Assembly: GCA_045116915.1 (NCBI GenBank)
Contig: JBGUMQ010000019.1
Coordinates: 1-37,777, forward strand
DNA: 37,777 nt
Direction of reading: 5' to 3'
Origin: UBA9732 sp045116915
GTDB taxonomy: Bacteria > Spirochaetota > Spirochaetia > Sphaerochaetales > Sphaerochaetaceae
Shown here: in pieces, positions 1 through 7,178 of the stretch
How the letters are laid out: the number at the start of each line of letters is the position of its first letter
Numbering within the stretch: position 1 is the stretch's first letter
Translations under genes and position numbers: made by a program
The notes under the pieces: generated by a model
What the model saw: the letters and a program-made list of their open reading frames with translations, nothing else
What the model was told of the DNA's origin: nothing
Database searches by the model: none

Positions 1-505
1 CGAGCAGATTCCTCAGCTGGATGGCGAAATCCAGATATGCGGCGTTGCAGTCCTCATAGTCCGAATAGTACTCCCAGTCCAGATCGATACCGTCGATGCT
101 GCGGCTCTTGACCAGATTGGCCGTCGTCTGTGCCAGAATCGTGCGCTTGTCCGGATCCATGATTATCTTACCCAGACTATCGCTGTTGCTGGCACCGCCC
201 AGACCCGCTATGACCTTGGTGTACGGATGTTTCTCATGGAAGGTATCCAAAGTCTCCTTGAGATGCGGGAAAGTCTTCTCGTTGACCCTTCCGTCCGGGA
301 ACGTATCCAGGAACGAGATGACTATCGCGGAGAACTGGTCCGGATAGGTTACATCACTGAGCGTGTATGCATAGATCACGTTGCGCTTGGAGCTTACCAG
401 CTCGGTCTCGGACCCCACACGCTCCGGAACCACTTCCTTCTTCTCACATGAACACAGGCAGACCATCATGAGCAATACCATCAGAAAAACAGCAGTCCTT
501 CTCAT
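1..505 (-). CDS. GH18 (chitinase-like) lipoprotein, 3' part outside window
   Basis: The first 168 residues are present; the C-terminus lies beyond the left edge. An N-terminal signal ends in a lipobox with Cys20 (L-C-S-C), so the protein should be membrane anchored. Residues 138-145 read DGIDLDWE, the glycoside hydrolase family 18 signature DxxDxDxE, with Glu145 as the expected acid. The strand before it (IVISFLDTFPDG) and the A-G-L-G-G segment at 100-104 also match the GH18 barrel. GH18 enzymes cleave chitin or the chitobiose core of N-glycans; which of these applies here cannot be told. The ATG at 505 is preceded by GAGGTG, which overlaps the stop of the upstream alkaline phosphatase gene (8-nt gap), so the two are translated from one mRNA. 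GH18 fold assignment is strong; substrate is unknown. Confidence 0.88.
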   Translation of the reverse strand, partial: MRRTAVFLMVLLMMVCLCSCEKKEVVPERVGSETELVSSKRNVIYAYTLSDVTYPDQFSAIVISFLDTFPDGRVNEKTFPHLKETLDTFHEKHPYTKVIAGLGGASNSDSLGKIIMDPDKRTILAQTTANLVKSRSIDGIDLDWEYYSDYEDCNAAYLDFAIQLRNLL

Positions 506-513
506 TGGACACC

Positions 514-2412
514 TCATTTCAGGATGATGAGCGGGTCGCCGGCTGCGGTGGCCTTGTCGGAACGGAACAGAAGTTCGCCGATTGTCGAACCATACTGGAT
601 CGTCATATCATCCATGCCGATCTTGGATCCGGCGGCATACGCACCGGCCGGTGTGAGGACGACCTTCAGTGTCTTGCTGCCGGTACCAGCCGTAAGCGAG
701 ATCTGGTACCATCCATCGGCCAGTCCGGACTTCTCGACAAAGGCCTGCTTGTACGCAGGAGTCAGACCCTCCGTCGTCGTGCTGGAGAAAGATGTTTCCT
801 TGAGGAGCTCAACTTCCTTGCCGTCCTTGTCTATGAGGAACAGCTGGATCTTGTCGTTGGGACCCTGCGGCTTGATCTTGAACTGGACCAGGTTTCCGGA
901 TCTGATGGGAACACCTTCGAAATCCAGTGTGTAGGTGAGCTTGGTTGTGGTTTCCGTAAGTGTGATCTCGAACTTGGGACTTGTCTTTCCGTAGGTATCG
1001 GTATCGACATCGCCTCCGAAGTTCTCATCGCCCAGGAGCTGTCCGATTACCTGACCGATCACAGCGTTCTGATAGGCTTCGGCCTCATACCACTTCTGTC
1101 CTTCCTGAAGGGTGTCCAGGGCCTCTGTGCCCTTTCCGATAGCGAACACAGGAACGTTCTGGGTCGAATGGTCGCCGCTTATGGCCCTGACTTGGGAGAA
1201 ATCCTCTTCCCAACCCGGTCTGAGCGTTGTGCTTCCGGTCTCATGGTCGGCCGTGACGATCAGAGCTGTATCCGGGTGCTCCAGGACATACTTGAGGGCG
1301 ATTGCGACGGCCTCATCGGTGCTCTGGACTTCCTTGACTATGCCGTATGTGTTGGCTGAACCGTCACTGGGGATGTTACCGTGTCCGAAGTGGTCGGTAT
1401 ATGTGTTCTCGATCATGACGACGAAACCCTGGTCGTCCTTGTCGTGGGCATCAAGCCATGTGAGGGCGTAGGCGGTCATCTGCTGCAGGTTCGGGAGGCT
1501 TGTGCTCTTGGTGTCGAACCTTGCGAACTTGTTGGCTGTCGTCTGGAACAGGGCCCACATCTTGTTGTCGTCATTGAGGCCTTCCACCACTTTGGCCGCG
1601 GAAGTATACCTCTTCATGTTGTTCGCCTCTACGAACGGGTACAGGTCGCTTCCCGTGCTGAAGTAGCTGGTGTAGTCTCCGCCGCCGTTTCCCATGAACA
1701 GGTCGGCGCCGAAAACGATCTGCTGCTGCTCCATCTTGGTCCAGCCCTGGCTTCTGTGCTTGTTGTGGACCGTGAAGTCCGCCGGTGTCGCATCTGCCAG
1801 CTCTGCATTGGTCACGACTCCGACAAGCTTGCCCTGGGACCTTGCGAGCTCGGAGACGGTCATGAGGTTGTTGCCCTCGGCATCCATGTTGACGAACAGC
1901 TTGGTCGTCTTGTAGCCTGCGCTGATAGCGGTTCCGCCTGCGGCGCTGTCGGTATAGATTCCTTCTCTTGTCAGAGTCTTGGAGGCACCGATGTTGGGCA
2001 GCTGCGTCATGATGAGTTCACCGCTCCACTGCTCGGAAGCGCGGACATGTGTGATTCCCATTCCGTCGCTGATGATTATGATGACGTTCTTGACATCCTT
2101 GAAATAATCGGGATCCGCAAGAGCCTCGGCGAGTGCGGCTTTGAGCTCGGGAGTCACGTTTGTGACTTCATGCTCCATGTCTCCCTCAAGGACAGCATCG
2201 GGAACATCGACAGTCCCCTCATCCTTGGTCGTCCACATCGGGGTCTCGACCTTGCTTGCCCAGCCGTTGGGCATATAGTATTTGGTTGTGAATTCCTCCG
2301 GTGGATCCGGTGTGGGCTCCGGAGGTGTATCTCCTCCATTACATGCGACAATGCTCAGAAGCATGAGCATTGCAAGAAGAACTGACAAAATCCTTAAAGC
2401 GGTTTTCTTCAT
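514..2412 (-). CDS. Alkaline phosphatase, lipoprotein
   Basis: 632 residues. I chose the internal ATG at 2412 over the upstream one because it has the spacer GGAGAGAA and begins a lipoprotein signal (MKKTALRILS, Cys24). The PhoA-superfamily metalloenzyme motifs are complete: Asp116-Gly in the first strand, nucleophile Ser156 in TDSAAGGT, the MIENTYTDHFGHGN metal loop at 333-346, TADHETG at 387-393 and the late His415 in GDHSTQNVPV. It should hydrolyse phosphomonoesters outside the inner membrane. From about residue 478 to the end a ~150-residue beta-rich domain follows that is not part of the catalytic fold; it may bind a substrate or surface. It sits between a degenerate paralogue and a GH18 lipoprotein in a single-strand cluster, with a hairpin (2444-2465) just upstream. 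Confidence 0.93.
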   Translation of the reverse strand: MKKTALRILSVLLAMLMLLSIVACNGGDTPPEPTPDPPEEFTTKYYMPNGWASKVETPMWTTKDEGTVDVPDAVLEGDMEHEVTNVTPELKAALAEALADPDYFKDVKNVIIIISDGMGITHVRASEQWSGELIMTQLPNIGASKTLTREGIYTDSAAGGTAISAGYKTTKLFVNMDAEGNNLMTVSELARSQGKLVGVVTNAELADATPADFTVHNKHRSQGWTKMEQQQIVFGADLFMGNGGGDYTSYFSTGSDLYPFVEANNMKRYTSAAKVVEGLNDDNKMWALFQTTANKFARFDTKSTSLPNLQQMTAYALTWLDAHDKDDQGFVVMIENTYTDHFGHGNIPSDGSANTYGIVKEVQSTDEAVAIALKYVLEHPDTALIVTADHETGSTTLRPGWEEDFSQVRAISGDHSTQNVPVFAIGKGTEALDTLQEGQKWYEAEAYQNAVIGQVIGQLLGDENFGGDVDTDTYGKTSPKFEITLTETTTKLTYTLDFEGVPIRSGNLVQFKIKPQGPNDKIQLFLIDKDGKEVELLKETSFSSTTTEGLTPAYKQAFVEKSGLADGWYQISLTAGTGSKTLKVVLTPAGAYAAGSKIGMDDMTIQYGSTIGELLFRSDKATAAGDPLIILK

Positions 2413-2437
2413 ATTTCTCTCCTGGTAAACAACAGAT

Positions 2438-2465
2438 AAAACAACTGGCCGGGATTCCGGCCAGT
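2438..2465 (-). terminator. Intercistronic hairpin, possible partial terminator
   Basis: Perfect 9-bp stem ACTGGCCGG/CCGGCCAGT (2444-2452 and 2457-2465) with a 4-nt loop. On the minus strand it is followed by TGTTTT. It lies between the stop of the degenerate phosphatase and the ribosome site of the active one, so it may attenuate rather than end the transcript. Confidence 0.5.
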
Positions 2466-2477
2466 CGGAAAAACCAA

Positions 2478-3545
2478 TTACTTGTTTGGGTTGATTGCAA
2501 CCACGCAATCATAGAGCGTCTGCTGAGCGGACACATCCTTTCCGAGACCGAAGAAGCAGACTTCGGCCGCCGAGCCATCCGTGGGACAGCCGCAGATCAA
2601 CAGCGCCGTATCAGGATTCTCAAGCACGTACTTGACGGCGACAGCGACACCTTCATCGAAATCCTGTACGCCGGTCTCATCAAGAGCCTTGTCCGGACTG
2701 TAGGATGCGAACAGTGCGAAACCGTCCATGGCATCCTGGCCCCTCCACTGCAACCAAGCCAGTGAGAAACCGACTTCCTGTCTGAATGTGGGAAGCAGTT
2801 CGTCCTGCTTGAATACAGAATAGAGTCTGTTCACATAGACATCCTTCTGATGCTCTTCATCCATTTCGAAATGGGTGATGGTCTTGAAAAGGGCTACTGC
2901 ATCCTTGAATTCCGATACAGGCCTTGTGGCATTCTTGTAGATCAGGTTGGTGGTATCGATCTGGTAGCAGTCGTCGAAATCGCCCAGACCCAGGACACAG
3001 GTGAACCCGTCCGGCCTTGCGAACTGGTTCTTATAGACATCCGCTGCAGGAACGGAGTTGTCGTCTGTTGTGGTCATCCTTCTGAGACTGTTCGTCGCAA
3101 GGTCTCCCCATGACACCACTCCGATCTGGGTCTGATAAAGATCGTCGAAACAGAGTTTCGCAAGATTCTTTCTGTACTCGCCGTCTCCATTCGCGAACCT
3201 GGAAACCGTCGTTCCCTTCACAGGGAAGCTGTTGAGTATCAGCTCGCCGTACTTCTGCGTCGAGCTTTCTATGAGTTCTGACGTAAGTCCTTCACAGACA
3301 AGGACAATCAGGTTTTTTGCTTCTGAAAACTCAGGATGGTTCTTAAGTCCATCCAAAAGAGCATCTGTAACCCCCGTATCTGTCCCGTAATAGACAGCAT
3401 CCGGAAGATTCTGCAGGCCTTTTCTGCTTTTTTCCCATTTCGGGATTGTCAATTCCTCTGGAGGTACCTCCTGCTTGCAGGAGCAGAGTCCTGCAAGCAG
3501 AAGTGCAACCATCAGAGAAAACAGAATGACTGAAATTCTCTTCAT
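2478..3545 (-). CDS. Degenerate alkaline phosphatase paralogue (pseudo-enzyme lipoprotein)
   Basis: 355 residues, signal peptide with a Cys-rich lipobox (L-C-S-C, Cys23). Its order of segments follows the alkaline phosphatases on either side: EAKNLIVLVCEGL at 76-87 in place of the KNVIIIISDGMG strand, GELILNSFPVKGTTVSRF, IGVVSWGDLATNS for the VTNAELADATP strand, and a well conserved DEGVAVAVKYVLENPDTALL helix-strand at 297-316. The catalytic parts are lost: the first metal Asp is Glu, the stretch with the TDSAAGG nucleophile is deleted, IENTYTD has become FASYSPD, and TADHETG has become CGCPTDG. The reading frame is intact with a good ribosome site (AAAGGATT), so this is a maintained gene, not a frameshifted relic. 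A binding or regulatory role, or partnership with the neighbouring phosphatases, is inference. Confidence 0.82.
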   Translation of the reverse strand: MKRISVILFSLMVALLLAGLCSCKQEVPPEELTIPKWEKSRKGLQNLPDAVYYGTDTGVTDALLDGLKNHPEFSEAKNLIVLVCEGLTSELIESSTQKYGELILNSFPVKGTTVSRFANGDGEYRKNLAKLCFDDLYQTQIGVVSWGDLATNSLRRMTTTDDNSVPAADVYKNQFARPDGFTCVLGLGDFDDCYQIDTTNLIYKNATRPVSEFKDAVALFKTITHFEMDEEHQKDVYVNRLYSVFKQDELLPTFRQEVGFSLAWLQWRGQDAMDGFALFASYSPDKALDETGVQDFDEGVAVAVKYVLENPDTALLICGCPTDGSAAEVCFFGLGKDVSAQQTLYDCVVAINPNK

Positions 3546-3564
3546 AGGATGAATCCTTTAATAA

Positions 3565-5622
3565 TCACTGTCCCTTATAGTCGGCTGTCTCACCGAAATC
3601 CTCACCGGTGATGAGCTGTCCGAGGATGGCTCCGGTTATCCAACCTTCGTGGATGTTTCCACCTTCCGTGACTCCGGCATTGGCCTGCTCGCCATACTGC
3701 TCGAGGATGGAAGCGGCTGAGAACCTGTCGGCTCCGGCACCGAATGCATAGAGAGGCACATTCTGGCTGGAGTGTCCGGTTGTCGTGGACTTGATCATCG
3801 TGATGTCATTCTCCCAACCGTTTCTGAGCGTGTATCCGCCGGTCTCATGGTCGGCTGTGATGACAAGCAGTGTATCCGGATGCTCGAGGACATACTTGAC
3901 GGCGATCGCGACACCTTCGTCGAAGCACTGGACCTCATTCATCTGGCCCTTGTACTTGGTGTCGTAGTTTCCGGAGTGTCCCCATCCGTCGGTACAGGTG
4001 TTCTCAATCATCGCGAAGAATCCTGTATTGGCCTCGTCCGCCATCGCATCCATCTGGTAGATGGTGTAAGCGACCATCTCAGGCCAGCTCGGATAGTTGG
4101 CGCCGATGGTGCCGTGGAGCATATAGCCTCTGTTCGGGGTTGCCGCCTCGTAGTCGGCTCCGTCGGTTGTCCATGATCCCAGAACGGGCTTGGTGAAGTC
4201 TGTGTTGGCGACGAGGTTCTTGAATGTCGTGAACCTGCCGGCGACATGAGCCTCGGGCTTGCCGTACTGGGCATCGAGCTCGGCGATCTTCTTCGTGAGT
4301 CCCTGGGGGCTGTCGAGCCATGTCAGGAATGCCTGAAGCGAAGCATCTCCGCCTCTTGTCCATGTCTGCCAGGCATTGAGCCTGTTTGCCAGATCCTCGT
4401 TCTCCCAAAGGGCGTAGTAGATGAGGAACGGAGCGACCTTGGCCTTGGTCGCCTTGTCCAGCGACTTGAAGAACTCGATCGGGGTCTTTCCCTCGGGCAG
4501 CGAGCCTGTCTTCTCCCTGCTGTTGGCATCCTTGATGCCTTCCTTCGCAGCATCGAGAAGCCTGTCGGCCCATGATCCGCTGTCACCGATGAAGTATGTT
4601 CCCATACCCCAGTCCCATCCCATGAGGAGATCCCATGTGGTGGCCATCAGAGCCTTGTAGTAGAGGACATCCGAATGGTAGCGGTTGGTGTCATGGATGA
4701 TGGATACGGAAGGAGTCGCATCGACGATGTTGTCGTTCGTGACACATGCGACGACCCAACCCTGGGACCTTGCGGCATCCGAGAGGTTCGGGATGATGTT
4801 TCCGTCGACATCAAGGGCGATGTAACCGTACCTTGTCTTGTAGCCTGCAAGAACCTGTGTTCCGCCGGCGGGGCTGTCGGTTGTCGTCTTGGACTTGTAG
4901 TCGCTGTTGGTTCCGGTATGGTCATACTTGATGTAGCTGTCTGTCTTGGACTGCGTGTAGTACGGCAGGTAATCCATGATCAGCTCACCCTTGTACTCCC
5001 TGGACATGTCGACCGATGTGATTCCCCATCCGTCGCTGAACACGAACAGGACGTTGGTCGGCTCATCGTCGAAGTAGTCGGGATCGGCATTGGCTGCCTT
5101 GACAGCGGCGATCAGCTCAGCGCTTACGTTTGTTTCCGCAACCGGCACGAATGTGTACTTGCCTGTATCGGGATCCTTCACATAGCCGTTGAAGTTGTAG
5201 ATGATCTCGGGGAGTCCCTCTCCGAGTGTTCCTCTCTCATCCTCGCTCCAGTCCGTGGGGATCTTCACACCGGTTCCGTTCGGGAGAATCGGATCGCTGT
5301 GCTCGTAGGTCGTGTTGTCGACCCACTTGGCATAGATGGTGATGTTCGAATTGACAGCAGCGCTGAAGTCATACTTCTGGGTGCATTCCTTGTCGCTGAA
5401 CCAGTTGATGAAGGTATATCCGGCGTTGGTCGGATTCTTCTTGGGTCTGGCGACAGCCTCACCGGGATTGACGTTCACCGGGTCGACAGCTGTTCCGTCG
5501 CCGGTATCGAATGTCACTTTGTAGGTGCTCGGCTGCTCCGGTTCCTTATCACAGGAGACCGAAACGAACAGCACTGTGATCATCACAAGTGCCATGAGAA
5601 GTAAACCTAGGTTTTTCTTCAT
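3565..5622 (-). CDS. Alkaline phosphatase lipoprotein with N-terminal InlB B-repeat
   Basis: 685 residues. Signal peptide with Cys24 (S-V-S-C). Residues 34-100 form one Listeria-Bacteroides (InlB B-type) repeat, from YKVTFDTGDGT to NITIYAKW, normally a surface-exposed beta-grasp-like module. The phosphatase domain follows: SDGWG around Asp197, nucleophile Ser250 in TDSPAGGT (Pro where the paralogue has Ala), IENTCTDGWGHSGN near 540-552, TADHETGG at 589-596 and His617 in GHSSQNVP. A long insertion at about 340-490, absent from the neighbour at 514-2412, separates the two halves of the active site and may shape specificity. Start chosen from GGAGGG eight bases upstream. Together with the next two genes it suggests phosphate release from phosphorylated polymers, but the substrate is unknown. 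Confidence 0.93.
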   Translation of the reverse strand: MKKNLGLLLMALVMITVLFVSVSCDKEPEQPSTYKVTFDTGDGTAVDPVNVNPGEAVARPKKNPTNAGYTFINWFSDKECTQKYDFSAAVNSNITIYAKWVDNTTYEHSDPILPNGTGVKIPTDWSEDERGTLGEGLPEIIYNFNGYVKDPDTGKYTFVPVAETNVSAELIAAVKAANADPDYFDDEPTNVLFVFSDGWGITSVDMSREYKGELIMDYLPYYTQSKTDSYIKYDHTGTNSDYKSKTTTDSPAGGTQVLAGYKTRYGYIALDVDGNIIPNLSDAARSQGWVVACVTNDNIVDATPSVSIIHDTNRYHSDVLYYKALMATTWDLLMGWDWGMGTYFIGDSGSWADRLLDAAKEGIKDANSREKTGSLPEGKTPIEFFKSLDKATKAKVAPFLIYYALWENEDLANRLNAWQTWTRGGDASLQAFLTWLDSPQGLTKKIAELDAQYGKPEAHVAGRFTTFKNLVANTDFTKPVLGSWTTDGADYEAATPNRGYMLHGTIGANYPSWPEMVAYTIYQMDAMADEANTGFFAMIENTCTDGWGHSGNYDTKYKGQMNEVQCFDEGVAIAVKYVLEHPDTLLVITADHETGGYTLRNGWENDITMIKSTTTGHSSQNVPLYAFGAGADRFSAASILEQYGEQANAGVTEGGNIHEGWITGAILGQLITGEDFGETADYKGQ

Positions 5623-5643
5623 TTATTTCCCTCCATTTTTTGA

Positions 5644-6255
5644 TCAGACGTTGGGGATCTCTTCAACAATGACGTTGTCGATCCAGTACCTTCTGGCCTT
5701 GGCAGGTTCGATCTTGAAGTAGCAGGTGACGCCTGTGATCTTCTTCGTGATCTCGTTGCCCTCGTTGTCGAACAGCTGCTCCATGTCATCGGGTCTGATG
5801 ACACCGCTGACCTTGACGAACTCGGTTGCCGGGACAGCGATTTCGTTTCCTGTGCACTTCTCTGCATAGTCGTCGAAATCGATAGACGTCTGGACATAGC
5901 CGTACTCGGTCCACTCACCGGCTCCGTCGGGCCTGAACTCCAGTGTGATGGAAGCCTTGACGGGGTTCTTCTCGGCCTTGTAGAGCTTGAACCAGCACTC
6001 GATGTAGTAGCTCTTGGTCCTGTCGATGATCTTCGTCAGGTCAAGACCTACTCCGCTCCAGTCCTCTGTGTTCTTCACGAGAAGGGCCTTGGAGCCGTTG
6101 ACTCCCTTGCCGGCCTCGAGCTTCAGAGAACTTCCTTCCTCCATCCAGTCCGATGCGGAACCACTTTCCATGTCACCGAACTTGATGAGATTTCCTGCGA
6201 ATGCCACGGCACATACCAGTGCGAGCATGGCGACAAGCAACAATACTTTCTTCAT
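5644..6255 (-). CDS. Secreted jelly-roll (CBM4/9-like) protein
   Basis: 203 residues starting at the internal ATG at 6255, which has GGAGGTG at proper distance; an upstream ATG lacks one. The signal peptide ends A-F-A followed by Gly, a type I cleavage site, and there is no lipobox Cys, so it should be periplasmic or released, unlike its lipoprotein neighbours. The mature part has the layout of a carbohydrate-binding module of the CBM4/9 kind: N-L-I-K-F-G-D-M-E-S-G at the start, a VNGSKALLVKNTEDWSGVGL strand pair, KSYYIECWFKLY, and a terminal RRYWIDNVIVEE strand. It has no enzymatic motif. The 19-nt gap to the upstream lipoprotein and 21-nt gap to the phosphatase indicate one operon. The 276-aa protein at 10255-11085 has the same layout. 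Confidence 0.78.
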   Translation of the reverse strand: MKKVLLLVAMLALVCAVAFAGNLIKFGDMESGSASDWMEEGSSLKLEAGKGVNGSKALLVKNTEDWSGVGLDLTKIIDRTKSYYIECWFKLYKAEKNPVKASITLEFRPDGAGEWTEYGYVQTSIDFDDYAEKCTGNEIAVPATEFVKVSGVIRPDDMEQLFDNEGNEITKKITGVTCYFKIEPAKARRYWIDNVIVEEIPNV

Positions 6256-6274
6256 GTTGGAACACCTCCATTTA

Positions 6275-6865
6275 TTATTCAACTATTGTAATGTCCAGAG
6301 CATCCGGACTCGTATAGTATGCATTGATGAAACTGTCCTCTTGTCCGGCATACTCGAGGAAGTCGACATCGGATCCGTTTATCTTCATGTCCTTGATAGC
6401 CACGTAGCAGTTATTCCTTTCGGTATCGGGAACTCTGAGCGTGATTCCGAGAGCGAAACAAGGTGAAACATTGGGAATGACCTGATCCTCAGTAAGCTTG
6501 ACGATTAGCCATCCGTCCTCAGTCTTCTCGAAATCATCGACAGGTATATCGGAAATGAATCTCGTGTTATCTCCTCCGGCCTGTCTGATTGTGACAGCGG
6601 TAATCTCATCCGAGCAGTACATCAACAGCTCGATTGGCTCATTCGCGTTGTACTCAACAGCCATCTGGAACTGGAACTTTCCGGTCTGGCTGAATGTGCA
6701 TTCCTCGGCAGGTCTTACGACAAGCGTGCCGCTTTCCCATTCCGGTTCCGGTGTGGGTTCCGGTGCGGGAGGATCCGGTGTGGGTTCCGGAGTGGGTTCG
6801 TTCTTACATGATACGACCGCGAAAACGGCCATCAGACAAAGAAGGACAACAAGTATCTTCTTCAT
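6275..6865 (-). CDS. Small surface lipoprotein with beta-domain
   Basis: 196 residues. Signal with lipobox V-V-S-C (Cys20) followed by a Pro/Glu/Thr-rich linker (about residues 21-45), the usual spacer that holds a domain away from the membrane. The remaining ~150 residues are predicted beta-strands: a GKFQFQMAVEYNANEPIELLMY segment, TRFISDIPVDDFEKTEDGWLIVKL, and a closing YVAIKDMKINGSDVDF strand. That last motif recurs at the end of each of the three beta-domains of the 994-aa lipoprotein (EIKDITLNGYPL, EIQDWTLNGEPL, EIMALAYNGTEI), so this looks like a single-domain relative. No function can be assigned; carbohydrate or surface binding is plausible. It has its own TATAAT promoter just upstream. 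Confidence 0.75.
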   Translation of the reverse strand: MKKILVVLLCLMAVFAVVSCKNEPTPEPTPDPPAPEPTPEPEWESGTLVVRPAEECTFSQTGKFQFQMAVEYNANEPIELLMYCSDEITAVTIRQAGGDNTRFISDIPVDDFEKTEDGWLIVKLTEDQVIPNVSPCFALGITLRVPDTERNNCYVAIKDMKINGSDVDFLEYAGQEDSFINAYYTSPDALDITIVE

Positions 6866-6883
6866 GTTGAAACTCCTATTTCA

Positions 6884-6912
6884 ATTATATATATGTCGCT
6901 GTCCGGTTTCAC
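6884..6912 (-). promoter_or_regulatory. Predicted sigma-70 promoter of the phosphatase/CBM operon
   Basis: Minus strand: -10 TATAAT (6884-6889) and a weak -35 GTGAAA (6907-6912) with a 17-bp spacer, ending about 20 bp before the ATG at 6865 and directly after the pseudogene remnant. Confidence 0.5.
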
Positions 6913-6943
6913 GGGTGGCGTCATGTTCAAGTTCAATCGACTT

Positions 6944-7099
6944 TCAAAGTGCCTTCACTACGAGAGTCGGTATCGTGTGGTCGGTGTTGGAATCATCTAT
7001 CGCGCGGTTCCAGACACCTGCGTTGCTTCTTCCGTCTTCCTCATCGGCAGGCTCTATCGGCAGCCATTCGCCGTTGAATCTGATTTCATTAATATCCTT
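6944..7099 (-). pseudogene. C-terminal remnant of a B-repeat/beta-domain lipoprotein
   Basis: Read on the minus strand, 7099 to 6944 is open and ends in TGA. It begins KDINEIRFNGEWLPIEPADE, clearly the same closing motif (K-D-I-x-x-x-x-N-G-x-x-L) as domain 1 of the 994-aa lipoprotein next door (EIKDITLNGYPLEVE). An in-frame TAA precedes it at 7100-7102 and there is no start codon or ribosome site. It is therefore the last ~50 codons of a lost paralogue, cut off just downstream of the neighbouring gene's terminator, consistent with a deletion or recombination between tandem paralogues. Confidence 0.6.
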
Positions 7100-7117
7100 T
7101 TACAGGATTGGTATTTC

Positions 7118-7158
7118 AAAAAAAGACCCAATGTGCCATCCGGTTGCCCGGATGGCAC
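7118..7158 (-). terminator. Intrinsic terminator of the B-repeat lipoprotein gene
   Basis: Perfect 11-bp stem GTGCCATCCGG/CCGGATGGCAC (7133-7143 and 7148-7158), loop TTGC; on the minus strand a run of seven T (7118-7124) follows after 8 nt. The T-run is further away than usual. Confidence 0.62.
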
Positions 7159-7178
7159 TGAAAATCAATCATTGTCAA

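Noticed and set aside
505..2385. Long plus-strand open frames opposite the phosphatase and lipoprotein genes (1-11085)
   Set aside because: They are mirror frames of GC-rich coding sequence on the minus strand, with no ribosome sites or domains.
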